Under the pieces are notes generated by a model. The model ran no database searches and had not been told where the DNA came from. It worked only from the letters and a program-made list of their open reading frames with translations. From Sphingorhabdus sp. M41 (GTDB lineage Bacteria; Pseudomonadota; Alphaproteobacteria; Sphingomonadales; Sphingomonadaceae): 64,000 nucleotides of DNA. The first letter of the stretch is position 1. Every line of letters starts with the position of its first letter. This document shows positions 28,015-37,997 of this stretch, in pieces. The position numbers and the translations under genes are program-made. The stretch covers positions 1,266,501 through 1,330,500 of the forward strand of contig NZ_CP014545.1 in assembly GCF_001586275.1 (NCBI RefSeq), written 5' to 3'.

Positions 28015-28030
28015 TTATCGGCTTGTTAAC
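28015..28030 (+). promoter_or_regulatory. Possible CtrA-type site upstream of the DUF2336 gene
   Basis: TTAT-N7-TTAAC, one mismatch from the TTAA-N7-TTAAC box bound by the alphaproteobacterial cell-cycle regulator CtrA. It ends 22 bases before the ATG at 28053. Such short patterns arise by chance, so this is weak. Confidence 0.25.
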
Positions 28031-28052
28031 CACATTGAGGTACGGCCTAGCC

Positions 28053-29114
28053 ATGGCACAGCAAGTTTATCCGATGGACCGAACAAAGCACAACGATATT
28101 ATCCGGCATGCGAGAGCAATGGCCAATAAAGCCTCTTTTGTGGCTGATGATTTTGCTCAGGCCCTGTTTCCCAGAACGGACGTGGTTTTCAATGACCGCA
28201 TGCGTTCGAATGCGCAGCAATATTTGCGCAATGTCATCGGTCAGATAGAAAAGCGGATATGCCTGATCGCGACCCAGGACCTCGGTGTCAGCCAGGAAAA
28301 GCTTGTCGCAATCGCGCAGGGCGGCAATGGTCAGAGCTTCGGCTTGCTGAAACATTCCGGCTTGCTGAAAACTGCCGAAATCGTTCAGCATCTGTTTGTC
28401 AGAACCCAGCAGAGCGAGCTGGCTGCGCGATTGCTGCAGAAAATTTCACAAGAAGATCTTGAATTGACGCTGACCCGACATCTCGATCATGACGATCCTG
28501 CTGTCGCGGACGCGGCCATGGGACTTCTGGTAGCCCAATCCAAAACCACTGGTGCAGCAGGTGAAGTTGCCGCCAGTCTGGCAGATTTGCCGCCGGAAAT
28601 CGTTTACGCCTTTGCCTGGCCAGTAACCGCAGCATTGGCCCGTCTGTCCGGTTTGTCTGGCTTGCAGCTGCAACAGGCGACCGAACGGCTGCTCACCGCG
28701 CATGACGAAAGCGCCGGCGTCGCGCGCAAGGCCGAACGGCTTGCCCAGTTGCTCGAACAATCGAAGACGGAAAAGGATCCTTTTCCCCATCCGATGCGGG
28801 ACGGCCTGCCGCTGTTCGGCGCGCGTCTGGCCCGGAAATCCGGTTTGACCAGCGATCAGATCGTCGCTTTTACGGCCGAGCCGAATATGGTGCGATTTGT
28901 CGTTACGATGCGTGCGGCAGACTTTCCCGTGGCGGACGCATTGTCGATATTCGCGGCGCTTGACGGTGGCGACCAGATGCTGACTGCAGCAACCTATGGA
29001 GAGACTGATCAGGACCGGTCGTCGGCTCTGGTATCAAGCTGGGCATCACCGCATGCCTACCAAAATGCTGAGCGAATTCTGGGCAGCGACTTTCTGGGCG
29101 ATCAGGGAGCATGA
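28053..29114 (+). CDS. DUF2336 domain-containing protein
   Basis: 353 residues. The helical, HEAT-like DUF2336 pattern is seen: an N-terminal region with conserved basic residues, then ARLLQKISQEDLELTLTRHL and paired helices up to about residue 350. The family often accompanies histidine kinases and response regulators in alphaproteobacteria, but no activity is known. ATG 28053 (MAQQVYPMD) is preferred over the upstream TTG 28023. The stop overlaps the kinase-like gene by four bases (ATGA), so the two products are probably made together. Confidence 0.7.
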   Translation: MAQQVYPMDRTKHNDIIRHARAMANKASFVADDFAQALFPRTDVVFNDRMRSNAQQYLRNVIGQIEKRICLIATQDLGVSQEKLVAIAQGGNGQSFGLLKHSGLLKTAEIVQHLFVRTQQSELAARLLQKISQEDLELTLTRHLDHDDPAVADAAMGLLVAQSKTTGAAGEVAASLADLPPEIVYAFAWPVTAALARLSGLSGLQLQQATERLLTAHDESAGVARKAERLAQLLEQSKTEKDPFPHPMRDGLPLFGARLARKSGLTSDQIVAFTAEPNMVRFVVTMRAADFPVADALSIFAALDGGDQMLTAATYGETDQDRSSALVSSWASPHAYQNAERILGSDFLGDQGA

Positions 29115-30511
29115 CGACGGCGCGCCATTTGGCCGAGCCGGTGATGGGGCAGGTGGACGTTGATGGGTTGCTTCTGTCGGCGGATCCTCTGCTCATGCGC
29201 CTCCATTTGCGCTGTGGCGGCAAGGAAGGCGGGCCATTGGCAGTCCCCGAACTGGCGGAGCTATGCCGTCTCAGCCGGCGGCTAGGGATGAACCTCTCGC
29301 GTCCGGTCCAGGCATCGGACGATGACTGCCGCATCGAAATGTGGGTTGAAACACGTTTCGATTCACTGGAAAAGACAAAGCCGCTGAGCCTGTCGATCAT
29401 CGACTGGAAAGAATATAGCCATGACGATAGCGGCAAAATTGATTCCGGCCGCGAGCGTGATTTTGACAGGTTGGAAGGCCGGGGAGCGATCAGGACTGAC
29501 GCAGCCTTGCGAATCATTGCGCAGCAAATGCCCGGAGGCGCGGAACAGGATTCTGAGGGCATAGGTCAGTCTCTACTCGATATATATGATGTGATTCCAC
29601 CTTCTGCGCATGCCAAATTGCTGGAGGCTGTGGCGGAGCGTCAACCGATCCGGAACCAACGGATGCGGCAAAGAAATGCAGCGCAGCGTTTGTTTGTCCT
29701 GCAAGGTTATCCATTGATCGACAAGGCGGGCCTGTTCGCCGGCTATCGCTTCATGGCAACGCCGGAGGACGCATTGGCTGATCCGGAAGCCAGTGAAACA
29801 AACGTGAAACGCGCGACCGGAAAACTGATCAGCGACAGTCTGTTCGGCATGCAACTGGGCCCGGCTCTGCGCCAGCCGCTCGGAAAGATCATTGCCAATG
29901 CCGAAACGATCAGTGGCAAGCTGGAAGGCCCGCTGCGCGGTGACTATGCCAGCTATGCCAAGGATATCGCCTCGGCCGGCCGCCATCTGCTTGACCTCGT
30001 CAATGATCTGTCCGATCTGGAAGCGATCGAGCGGCCGGAATTTAGCGTTGCCGGCGATGATATCGATCTGGTTGATCTGGCTCACCGTGCGGCAGGCCTG
30101 CTAGCGGTCAAGGCAGCCGACCATCAGATAAGAATAGAACTTCCGGACGAGGACGAAAAGGCGCCCGCGAGCGGCGAATTTCGTCGGTCGCTGCAAATTC
30201 TCGTCAACCTGATCGGGAATGCGATCCGCTATTCGCCCGATGGTTCCGTGATCAAGCTGTTTGTCTCTAATGAACCGGGATTTTCCAGGATTTCCGTTTC
30301 CGATCAAGGCGATGGTATCGCCGAGGAAGATCAAGCTCGGATTTTTGAAAAATTCGAGCGTTTGGGTCGATCCGGCGACGGTGGCAGCGGACTGGGCCTG
30401 TTTATCTCCCGCCAGCTGGCCCGGGCGATGGGTGGAAGTTTGGCCGTTGAGAGCAAGGCGGGCGAAGGTTCAACTTTCACATTGTCGCTACCAGAGCGGA
30501 AAAAGCCATAA
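29111..30511 (+). CDS. Histidine-kinase-like protein with Pro in place of the phosphoacceptor His
   Basis: 466 residues, no membrane segment. The N-terminal ~230 residues are of unclear family (possibly PAS-like). The dimerisation helix aligns with HisKA (LGPALRQPLGKIIANAETI, about 249-267), but the His of the HELRTPL box is Pro251. The catalytic domain is intact: NLIGNAIRYSP (N box), DQGDGI (G1), IFEKFERLG (F box), GSGLGLFISRQLA (G2). It could therefore bind ATP and act on another partner, or be a pseudokinase. It is translationally coupled to DUF2336. A strong terminator follows at 30511. Confidence 0.85.
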   Translation: MTTARHLAEPVMGQVDVDGLLLSADPLLMRLHLRCGGKEGGPLAVPELAELCRLSRRLGMNLSRPVQASDDDCRIEMWVETRFDSLEKTKPLSLSIIDWKEYSHDDSGKIDSGRERDFDRLEGRGAIRTDAALRIIAQQMPGGAEQDSEGIGQSLLDIYDVIPPSAHAKLLEAVAERQPIRNQRMRQRNAAQRLFVLQGYPLIDKAGLFAGYRFMATPEDALADPEASETNVKRATGKLISDSLFGMQLGPALRQPLGKIIANAETISGKLEGPLRGDYASYAKDIASAGRHLLDLVNDLSDLEAIERPEFSVAGDDIDLVDLAHRAAGLLAVKAADHQIRIELPDEDEKAPASGEFRRSLQILVNLIGNAIRYSPDGSVIKLFVSNEPGFSRISVSDQGDGIAEEDQARIFEKFERLGRSGDGGSGLGLFISRQLARAMGGSLAVESKAGEGSTFTLSLPERKKP

Positions 30512-30539
30512 AAAAAGGGGAGCGAAACGCCCCCCTTTT
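30511..30539. terminator. Bidirectional terminator between the kinase-like gene and gltA
   Basis: AAAAGGGGAGCGAAACGCCC forms the left side of a GC-rich stem flanked by A and T runs (AAAAAAGGGG...CCCCTTTT). It starts on the kinase-like gene's stop and lies 19 bases from the gltA stop on the other strand, so it can serve both. Confidence 0.8.
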
Positions 30540-30557
30540 GCACAATTTCAATTTTTA

Positions 30558-31841
30558 TCAGCGCTTGTCGATCGAGACATAGTCGCGTTTGGCCGGGCCA
30601 GTGTACAACTGGCGCGGACGACCGATGCGCTGGCCGGGATCGGAGATCATTTCGTTCCACTGGGCGACCCAGCCGACGGTGCGGGCCAGAGCGAACAGCA
30701 CCGTGAACATCGATGTCGGGAAACCGATCGCCGAGAGGATGATGCCCGAGTAGAAATCCACGTTCGGGAACAATTTCTTGTCGATGAAATACGGATCGTT
30801 GAGCGCCATTTCCTCAAGCTTCAAGGCTACGTCGAAGACCGGATCCTTGACCTTCAGCGTTTCGAATACTTCGCGAACCGTTTCCTGCATCACCGATGCA
30901 CGCGGATCGTAATTTTTGTAAACGCGGTGGCCAAAGCCCATCAGACGGAACGGATCGTCCTTGTCCTTGGCGCGCGCGATATATTCCGGAATGCGGTCGG
31001 GATGGCCGATTTCGTGGAGCATGTTGAGCGCCGCTTCATTGGCGCCGCCATGCGCCGGGCCCCAGAGGCAGGCAATGCCGGCTGCGATGCAGGCAAACGG
31101 ATTGGCACCGGATGAACCAGCGAGACGGACGGTCGAGGTCGACGCATTCTGCTCGTGATCGGCGTGGAGGATGAAAATCCGATCCATCGCCTTTTCAATC
31201 GCCGGATGCACTTCATATTCCTCGGCCGGAACGCCGAAGGTCATGCGCAGGAAATTACCGGTATAGGACAGGTCATTGTCGGGATAGACGAACGGCTGAC
31301 CGATCGAATATTTATAGGCCATGGCGGCAATGGTCGGCATCTTGGCGACCAGACGATGGCTCGCGATCATCCGCTGAGCGGGATCGTTGATGTCGGTGCT
31401 GTCATGATAGAAAGCCGACAATGCGCCAACCACACCGCACATGATCGCCATCGGATGGGCGTCGCGGCGGAAGCCCTGATAGAAACCGCGCAACTGCTCG
31501 TGCACCATGGTGTGGCGTGTGATCGTGTTAGTGAAATCGGCATATTCATCCGCCGACGGCAATTCGCCACGCAGCAGAAGATGCGCGACTTCCATGAAGC
31601 TGCTGTTCTCGGCGAGCTGTTCGATCGGATAGCCGCGGTGCAGCAATACGCCTTCGCCGCCGTCGATGAAGGTCAGTTCAGACTCACAGCTGGCGGTCGA
31701 GGTGAAGCCCGGGTCATAGGTGAAGGCACCGGTCTGGCCATATAATTTGCGGATATCGACGACATCGGGGCCCACAGTGCCCGTCAGAACCGGATATTCG
31801 TAATTTTCACCGTTGATGCTGAATTTTGCGTTATCGCCCAC
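30558..31841 (-). CDS. gltA: Citrate synthase
   Basis: 427 residues, the length of hexameric (type II) bacterial citrate synthases. Condenses acetyl-CoA with oxaloacetate at the entry to the TCA cycle. Motifs: [18 protein letters not shown] at the N-terminus, [33 protein letters not shown] with the first catalytic His, [12 protein letters not shown] with the second, and [15 protein letters not shown]. It follows gltX by 26 bases on the same strand. Confidence 0.98.
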   Translation of the reverse strand: MGDNAKFSINGENYEYPVLTGTVGPDVVDIRKLYGQTGAFTYDPGFTSTASCESELTFIDGGEGVLLHRGYPIEQLAENSSFMEVAHLLLRGELPSADEYADFTNTITRHTMVHEQLRGFYQGFRRDAHPMAIMCGVVGALSAFYHDSTDINDPAQRMIASHRLVAKMPTIAAMAYKYSIGQPFVYPDNDLSYTGNFLRMTFGVPAEEYEVHPAIEKAMDRIFILHADHEQNASTSTVRLAGSSGANPFACIAAGIACLWGPAHGGANEAALNMLHEIGHPDRIPEYIARAKDKDDPFRLMGFGHRVYKNYDPRASVMQETVREVFETLKVKDPVFDVALKLEEMALNDPYFIDKKLFPNVDFYSGIILSAIGFPTSMFTVLFALARTVGWVAQWNEMISDPGQRIGRPRQLYTGPAKRDYVSIDKR

Positions 31842-31867
31842 GATATTGTCCTTTCTGCTCCTGAAAC

Positions 31868-33271
31868 TCAGGTTTTTTCTATTTGATCTGCAAGACGCCC
31901 CAAAGACTCTTCCTTGCCAAGAAGTATCAGGACGTCAAAAATTCCGGGTGAACTGGTACTTCCTGTCAGTGCAGCGCGCATAGGTTGTGCGAGCTTTCCC
32001 AACCCCAATTCGGCAGACTCTGCGATCGCTTTTATGACTTCTTCCGTGGCCTCGAGCGTCCAGTCTTCCAGATCGGTCAAGCCAAGATGAATCGATTTAA
32101 GCAGCGTCCGTGCGTCAGCGTCTAGCAGATTTTCTGCCCGTTCGTCGAGGCCAAGTGGGCGTTTTTTAAAGAGAAAAAGACTGGATTCGGCTAATTCGAT
32201 CAGATTTTTTGCCCGGCTCTTCAAAACCGGCATCGCCTGACCGAGCAATTCGCTATCTGCTGATGATAATGTCCTGCCCAAATCCTTCTCGATCCACGGG
32301 GTCGCGAGCCGAACGAGGTCGGCATCATTTGCCTCGCGCATATAATGGCCGTTCAGATTCTGCAGCTTTTTCGTGTCGAAGCGCGAAGGCGATTTGCCGA
32401 CGCCTTCCAGCGCAAACCACTCGATCGCCTGTTCCCGGGAAATGATCTCGTCATCGCCATGACCCCAGCCGAGGCGCAACAGATAGTTGAACATCGCGTC
32501 GGGCAATATGCCCATATCGCGATAGGCCTCGACGCCGAGAGCGCCGTGGCGCTTGGACAATTTTGCGCCGTCATTGCCGTGGATCAGCGGGATATGCGCA
32601 TAGGCCGGTTCGGCCCAGCCCATCGCCCGGATCAGGGCGAGCTGGCGGAAAGCATTGTTGAGATGGTCATCGCCGCGAATCAGATGGGTGACGCCCATGT
32701 CATGGTCATCGACCACCACGGCGAGCATATAGGTCGGCGTGCCATCCGAGCGCAGCAGGATGAAGTCGTCGATCTCGCTGTTCTGGACCGAGACATCGCC
32801 TTGCACCATGTCAGCAATGGTTACCTTGCCAGAGGTTTCGGTTTTCAGCCGGATCACGAACGGCGCGCCTTCCGGGGCTTCAGACGGGTCGCGGTCGCGC
32901 CAGCGGCCGTCATAGCGCATCGGCTTTTTCTCGGCCCGCTGCTGTTCGCGCATTTCGGTCAGCTCTTCGGGTGTGGCGAAACATTTATAGGCATTGCCGG
33001 ATGCCAGCAATTCATGGGCAACTTCAGCATGGCGTTCGGCGCGTTCGGACTGGAAGACGGTTTCGCCATCCCAGTCGAGGCCAAGCCATTCAAGCCCTTC
33101 AGAAATCGCATCAATCGCTTCCTGGGTGGAGCGCGCCTTGTCGGTATCCTCGATGCGAAGCAGCGCTTTGCCGCCGTGATGCCGAGCAAATAGCCAGTTG
33201 AACATCGCGGTTCGCGCGCCGCCAATATGCAGGAACCCGGTTGGGGAGGGGGCAAAGCGGGTTACGACCAT
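31868..33271 (-). CDS. gltX: Glutamyl-tRNA synthetase
   Basis: 467 residues. Class I aminoacyl-tRNA synthetase. Motifs: [20 protein letters not shown] (HIGH-type), [15 protein letters not shown] (KMSKS-type), and a helical anticodon-binding C-terminal half. The frame extends to 33412, but ATG 33271 ([10 protein letters not shown]) is the family start. Transcribed divergently from comEC and probably with gltA. Confidence 0.97.
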   Translation of the reverse strand: MVVTRFAPSPTGFLHIGGARTAMFNWLFARHHGGKALLRIEDTDKARSTQEAIDAISEGLEWLGLDWDGETVFQSERAERHAEVAHELLASGNAYKCFATPEELTEMREQQRAEKKPMRYDGRWRDRDPSEAPEGAPFVIRLKTETSGKVTIADMVQGDVSVQNSEIDDFILLRSDGTPTYMLAVVVDDHDMGVTHLIRGDDHLNNAFRQLALIRAMGWAEPAYAHIPLIHGNDGAKLSKRHGALGVEAYRDMGILPDAMFNYLLRLGWGHGDDEIISREQAIEWFALEGVGKSPSRFDTKKLQNLNGHYMREANDADLVRLATPWIEKDLGRTLSSADSELLGQAMPVLKSRAKNLIELAESSLFLFKKRPLGLDERAENLLDADARTLLKSIHLGLTDLEDWTLEATEEVIKAIAESAELGLGKLAQPMRAALTGSTSSPGIFDVLILLGKEESLGRLADQIEKT

Positions 33272-33341
33272 ATTTGTCTCTTTCGGCTGTTCAGCATCAT
33301 TTGAATTCACGCTTGCAAGGTCCCTGTGATAGGTATTTGAA

Positions 33342-35558
33342 ATGCGGGATGGATTGAGCCCGAATGGCACCTTAGGCACCGGTTCCGGTTCGACTGGCAC
33401 CGCCCTTAGCACGCTGTTTCACCCGCGACAATTGTCTGATTTCCGGCGCGGGCCGCAACTCCCCAAATTGATTGAAATGCAGCTCGAGAAGGAGCGGGAC
33501 CAGCTTCCCTTATGGGTGCCGGTGGCGCTTGGCTGCGGCATTGCGTCCTGGTTCAATCTGGCCAACCCCGCCTGGTGGCTGGCGTTTATAAGTCTGTGCG
33601 GCGGGCTCGGCCTGATTGCGGTCATGAACGGGCGAGATACGCGCGCAGGCAAGGCTTTATTCTGGTTCGCGCTGCTGGCCGCCATAGGCTGCGCGCTGAT
33701 CTGGCTGCGTTCATGGAGCGTCGCTGCGCCGGTGCTGGAACGACCAATTGTCGTCACTTTCAACGCGGAGATCGAGCGGGTCGAGCCGGTTTTAGCGCGC
33801 GATATGGTGCGGCTGACGCTTGGCACCGGCGAAAATCCCGAATTGCCGCCGCGAGTTCGGGTGAATGTGCCGCTTGACCGGGCCAGTCCCGATTTGCAGG
33901 ACGGTGCCCTGATCCAGCTGCGCGCCCGGCTGATGCCACCGGCGATGCCGGCGCTGCCGGGGGCCTATGATTTTTCCGAAAGGGCCTGGTTTCAGGGGCT
34001 CGGCGCGACCGGCCAGGCGCTGGGCGCTATTCAGATATTGCGCCGCGCCGATCCGCTTTTCGCGCTGTCGCGATACCGACAACAGCTCTCGGCTCATGTA
34101 CAGGCGCGGATGGCCGGCGCTGCCGGTGCGATTGGCGTGACCCTGGCCACCGGGGATCGCGGCGCGATTGCCGAAGCGGATGCCGAAGCGATGCGGCGCA
34201 GCGGGCTGGCGCATCTGCTCTCGATCAGCGGGCTGCATGTCACTGCGGTTGTCGGGGCGATTTATCTGATGGTGCTCAAAAGTCTCGCTCTCTCACCGAC
34301 ACTGGCGCTGCGCTTTCGGTTACCGGTCGTGGCGGCCGGATGCGCGGCGCTGGCGGCGGTCGCCTATACCTTGTTGACCGGAGCGCAGGTGCCGACGATT
34401 CGGGCCTGTGTCGCGGCCTTGCTGGTGCTGGTGGCGCTGATGATGGGGCGCAGCGCGATCACCTTGCGGATGGTCGCTGCCGGCGCGCTCTTCGTGTTGA
34501 TTTTCTGGCCCGAATCGCTGGTGGGACCGAGCTTTCAGCTCAGCTTCGCGGCGGTTACCGCGATCATTGCGTTGCACGAGCATCCGCAGATTAAGGCGCT
34601 GGTCATGCTGCGCGAGGAAAATCTGTTGCGCCGCGCCGGACGTTTTATTTTTGCGCTGTTCCTTACCGGGCTGGTGGTGGAAATCGCGCTGATGCCGATC
34701 GCGCTCTATCATTTTCACAAGGCGGGGCTTTATGGCGCATTGGCCAATATCGTCGCTATCCCGCTGACAACATTCGTGATCATGCCGCTGGAGGCGCTGG
34801 CTCTGGTGCTGGACAGCGTGGGTCTTGGCGCGCCGGTCTGGTGGCTCTGCGAGCAGGCGCTGAGCAGCCTGATCGGGCTTGCCCATTTTGTCTCGAGTAG
34901 ACCCGGCGCGGTGACGATGTCGCCGACTATGCCGGTGCTCGCGTTCGGATTGGTGCTGCTTGGCGGGCTGTGGCTTTGTCTGTGGCGAGAACGCTGGCGT
35001 TATCTGGGGGCGATTCCGGCGATGATCGGAGCGCTGTTGATCGCCAACACCCGCGCGCCCGATATCTATATCACCGGCGACGGCCGCCATGTCGGCATTC
35101 GCAACGATCAGGGCGAGCTGGCGATGTTGCGCACACGCAGCGGTGATTTCATTCGCGACATTATCCGGGAAAATGCCGGAGTAGAAGGGGAATCGCAGGC
35201 GCTGGAAGACTGGACGAATGCCGATTGCAATGCTGACAGCTGTCTGGTCACTTTGCGCACGGACGGACGTGACTGGCATATATTGGCGACCCGCAGCTCG
35301 CATTATATTTCCGCTCTGGCTCTGTCCGCAGCCTGTCGCCGCGCCGATATCGTCGTCAGTGATCGGTGGCTGCCGGCAAGTTGCCAGCCGCGCTGGCTGA
35401 AGGCTGACCGCAACCTGCTGTCACAGGTCGGCGGCATGACCATCGATCTGGAAAGGCAGAAAATATCCACCGCGCTCGGCTGGACCGGCAGGCATATATG
35501 GACCCGCTATCGCTCCGTCAGGAATGGTGGTAACGACAGCGGCAGGCCGGATCAGTAG
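33342..35558 (+). CDS. comEC: ComEC/Rec2 family DNA-uptake channel protein
   Basis: 738 residues from ATG 33342; ATG 33477 ([12 protein letters not shown]) is a plausible shorter start giving 693. Inner-membrane channel family for single-stranded DNA during transformation. An N-terminal helix pair and a DUF4131-like periplasmic OB-like region come first, then the competence domain with [15 protein letters not shown] and [17 protein letters not shown], and about ten membrane helices. The C-terminal ~180 residues lie where the metallo-beta-lactamase-like domain is in Bacillus ComEC, but no HxHxDH motif is visible. It overlaps the lexA 3' end by seven bases (convergent). Confidence 0.88.
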   Translation: MRDGLSPNGTLGTGSGSTGTALSTLFHPRQLSDFRRGPQLPKLIEMQLEKERDQLPLWVPVALGCGIASWFNLANPAWWLAFISLCGGLGLIAVMNGRDTRAGKALFWFALLAAIGCALIWLRSWSVAAPVLERPIVVTFNAEIERVEPVLARDMVRLTLGTGENPELPPRVRVNVPLDRASPDLQDGALIQLRARLMPPAMPALPGAYDFSERAWFQGLGATGQALGAIQILRRADPLFALSRYRQQLSAHVQARMAGAAGAIGVTLATGDRGAIAEADAEAMRRSGLAHLLSISGLHVTAVVGAIYLMVLKSLALSPTLALRFRLPVVAAGCAALAAVAYTLLTGAQVPTIRACVAALLVLVALMMGRSAITLRMVAAGALFVLIFWPESLVGPSFQLSFAAVTAIIALHEHPQIKALVMLREENLLRRAGRFIFALFLTGLVVEIALMPIALYHFHKAGLYGALANIVAIPLTTFVIMPLEALALVLDSVGLGAPVWWLCEQALSSLIGLAHFVSSRPGAVTMSPTMPVLAFGLVLLGGLWLCLWRERWRYLGAIPAMIGALLIANTRAPDIYITGDGRHVGIRNDQGELAMLRTRSGDFIRDIIRENAGVEGESQALEDWTNADCNADSCLVTLRTDGRDWHILATRSSHYISALALSAACRRADIVVSDRWLPASCQPRWLKADRNLLSQVGGMTIDLERQKISTALGWTGRHIWTRYRSVRNGGNDSGRPDQ

Positions 35559-36244
35559 CGGCGCAGCAATCCGGCCATCTTGCCCTGGATGCGCACTTCG
35601 CCTTCGCCATAAATCTGCGGCTCATAGGCGGCATTGGCGGGATCGAGGCGGATGCTCCGGCCATCCTTGCGGAGATATTTCAGCGTCGCTTCTTCCTCGT
35701 GGATCAGCGCCACAACAATCTCGCCATCGCGCGCGACTTCGGTTTTCTGGATCAGCGCATAATCGCCATCGAGGATACCCGCGTCGATCATCGAATCACC
35801 GGATACTTCCAGCGCATAATGCTCGCCGGGGCCGAGCAGGGCGGCAGGAACGCTGAGCGCCGACTGGCCTTCCATCGCCTCGATCGGCGCGCCGGCGGCG
35901 ATGCGGCCGTGCAGCGGGATTTCCAGGACATCATTATTGGCAGCCGGAGCAGGATTGGAAATGACTTCGCGCACCGGCGTTTCCGGGTGCAGCGAGACAA
36001 CATTTGATGGGGCCGCTTCCTGCACGCCACCTTCCGGCAGTTTCAACACTTCCAGCGCCCGCGCCCGGTTGGGCAGGCGGCGGATGAAGTGCCGCTCCTC
36101 GAGCGCGCTGATCAATCGGTGAATGCCGGACTTGGACTTGAGCCCCAGCGCTTCCTTCATTTCCTCGAACGAGGGGGAAACGCCGCTATCCTTGAGTTTT
36201 TCATCAATGAAGCAGAGGAGTTCATGTTGCTTTTGCGTGAGCAT
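35552..36244 (-). CDS. lexA: LexA repressor
   Basis: 230 residues. SOS-response repressor that self-cleaves when RecA is active. The N-terminal winged helix is [21 protein letters not shown] and following, with [15 protein letters not shown] for recognition. The cleavage site is Ala117-Gly118 (IAAGAPIEA). The catalytic pair is Ser151 ([10 protein letters not shown]) and Lys189 (EATLKYL). ATG 36244 is used; the frame extends to 36280, but that would run through the SOS box. The operator 20 bases upstream indicates autoregulation. Confidence 0.97.
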   Translation of the reverse strand: MLTQKQHELLCFIDEKLKDSGVSPSFEEMKEALGLKSKSGIHRLISALEERHFIRRLPNRARALEVLKLPEGGVQEAAPSNVVSLHPETPVREVISNPAPAANNDVLEIPLHGRIAAGAPIEAMEGQSALSVPAALLGPGEHYALEVSGDSMIDAGILDGDYALIQKTEVARDGEIVVALIHEEEATLKYLRKDGRSIRLDPANAAYEPQIYGEGEVRIQGKMAGLLRRY

Positions 36245-36263
36245 GTCCAGTGTCCTGTTCTGG

Positions 36264-36278
36264 GAACGAATAAAGAAC
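36264..36278 (-). promoter_or_regulatory. SOS box (LexA operator) of lexA
   Basis: On the minus strand this reads GTTCTTTATTCGTTC, a perfect GTTC-N7-GTTC direct repeat, the alphaproteobacterial LexA operator. It is 20 bases upstream of the lexA ATG. Confidence 0.85.
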
Positions 36279-36442
36279 AATTAAGAAACAAAACGGGGGA
36301 AGTCAAGCGGGAAAGCACACAGGGTCCGGGCTGTTGAAGCGCGACGGCAATCCTTGCAGCGACAGCGCGGGGAGCGCGAGGACATATTATGTATGCATAG
36401 CCTGCCAAGCAGGTTGTCGAGCAGTGTCCAGCGGACTATTGA

Positions 36443-37672
36443 TCAGCCCAATGCGCGCTTAAACCTGATTTGTTCTGATTTTAGTGGGGGCTCGGGCTCT
36501 TTCAGAGGGCGTTCCGCTTTCAGATTGCGTTCTTCGGCATTCTCGACACGGTTCCGGCCGCTCGACTTGGCCCTGTAGAGCGCAGCATCGGTTCGCGCGA
36601 ACAACTGCTCATATGTCTCCCCATTACGGGCTGTGGCCACGCCAAAACTCGCAGTCAGACGGACATCGTTGCTCAGGCCGGAATGCTCGAGACTTTCGAA
36701 TGCCCGCCGGATTCGGTCGGCCGACTGCTCTGCAGCGTTATTCGGGCAATTCCAGATGGCGATGCAGAACTCCTCTCCGCCGATTCGGCCGGCCGTGTCA
36801 CATCCACGCACCATGTTTCCGATGAGTTTGCCAATGCCCGCGATCGCCTGGTCGCCCGCCTGGTGCCCCCAAATGTCGTTCACTTTCTTGAAGTGGTCGA
36901 TATCGACTACCACCAGGCTCAGTGGCAGTCCCTCCGTCTGCGCACGTGGGAGAAGATTTCGCATCGACTCTTCAAACGCACCCCGGTTGCACAGCCCGCT
37001 GAGCGCATCACGCTCACTGCTTTCCCGCAGCGAAGTCGTCCATTCGGCGATTGTCGCACCGATCAGAACCGTGGCGGTGGTCACGCCTTTCACTCCGAGA
37101 ACAAGCCCGATTAGGGAATAATAGATCGAGTCCCGATAGACCTCGGCCGGAATCGCCTGCTCAAACAACAGGGTCAAGGTTGGTCTTAAGAGGAAATCGG
37201 CAGCATGAAACGCCATGACCGCGATGATCGCAACATCGAACACTTTGCGGCGCCGCGCGGTGAGGAGCGTCGTCACGCCCATGGCGAACATGACACCGTA
37301 GCCCATATTGACGATGACCAGCCGCGAAGCGACTTCGTTGGATAAGCTGACAGCCACTCCCAGCACCAATGCGCTAATGAGGTAAACGACTGCCATGCTT
37401 CCTAGATGAAGCCGCTGCCCGGCGCGCTCGCAGACCGAAACCAGCATCACCGTCGTGCCCATAGTGTAGAAAAACTGCGTCAAATGGAAGACGTAGAAAG
37501 CATCAGCAGGCAGCAAATGGGTGATCAGAAATCCCGCCGCAGAAAGGGTGAAGGCAATGCCGTAGCCGAGCACGTGACGCTTCATGCGTCCTACTCGCCA
37601 AAGCACTGCGAAGGTCGCCGCGAAAAATAGCACCATGAGCGGTGTTACCAGTCCAAGAATTTGCGTCTGCAT
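36443..37672 (-). CDS. Membrane diguanylate cyclase (GGDEF)
   Basis: 409 residues. Makes the second messenger cyclic di-GMP from GTP. About seven membrane helices occupy residues 5-205, without a recognised named sensor domain. A GGDEF domain at about 215-375 has VVDIDHFKKVND (metal site), the active-site GGEEF at 298-302, and RGCD at 289-292, exactly five residues before it, which is the product-inhibition I-site. It should be active and feedback-regulated. It lies between moeA and lexA, which are adjacent in many sphingomonads, so it may be an insertion. Confidence 0.92.
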   Translation of the reverse strand: MQTQILGLVTPLMVLFFAATFAVLWRVGRMKRHVLGYGIAFTLSAAGFLITHLLPADAFYVFHLTQFFYTMGTTVMLVSVCERAGQRLHLGSMAVVYLISALVLGVAVSLSNEVASRLVIVNMGYGVMFAMGVTTLLTARRRKVFDVAIIAVMAFHAADFLLRPTLTLLFEQAIPAEVYRDSIYYSLIGLVLGVKGVTTATVLIGATIAEWTTSLRESSERDALSGLCNRGAFEESMRNLLPRAQTEGLPLSLVVVDIDHFKKVNDIWGHQAGDQAIAGIGKLIGNMVRGCDTAGRIGGEEFCIAIWNCPNNAAEQSADRIRRAFESLEHSGLSNDVRLTASFGVATARNGETYEQLFARTDAALYRAKSSGRNRVENAEERNLKAERPLKEPEPPLKSEQIRFKRALG

Positions 37673-37997
37673 CGACCCTTAGTGCTCCTTTTCCAGTCGG
37701 TTAGTCCAATAAGGTTAATGGCGCGTTTCGGAATCGGACTTTGTCCATGGATTTTTAATTGTCTCACACAATTGGACGTCTCGACGACCCCACTTTGCCC
37801 AGCGCTGGCCAACCTTCTATCTGCGCACGGTATTTTTCATTCCCGTCAGATACGTTTGAAGGACACCGGATCTCAGCCGTTCAGTGCGCTATCAAGGTAC
37901 CGATAGCGGATGACGATTATGGCAAGATCAAAATAAAAACTTTGAGAAGATTATCATAAGGCACTGATTCCAAGAGATTTATTCTGGATACTATGAA
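37673..37997. other. Intergenic stretch with no convincing gene
   Basis: 325 bases between the diguanylate cyclase start and the moeA stop. The right end, around 37915-37985, is noticeably A/T-rich compared with the neighbours. It contains a TTG-initiated 66-codon frame (37759-37959) with no recognisable family or ribosome site. The diguanylate cyclase promoter must lie at the left end, but I could not define it. Confidence 0.5.

Noticed and set aside
37759-37959. 66-codon TTG-initiated ORF upstream of the diguanylate cyclase
   Set aside because: It has a weak start, no Shine-Dalgarno and no recognisable motif. Kept only as a note for the intergenic region.
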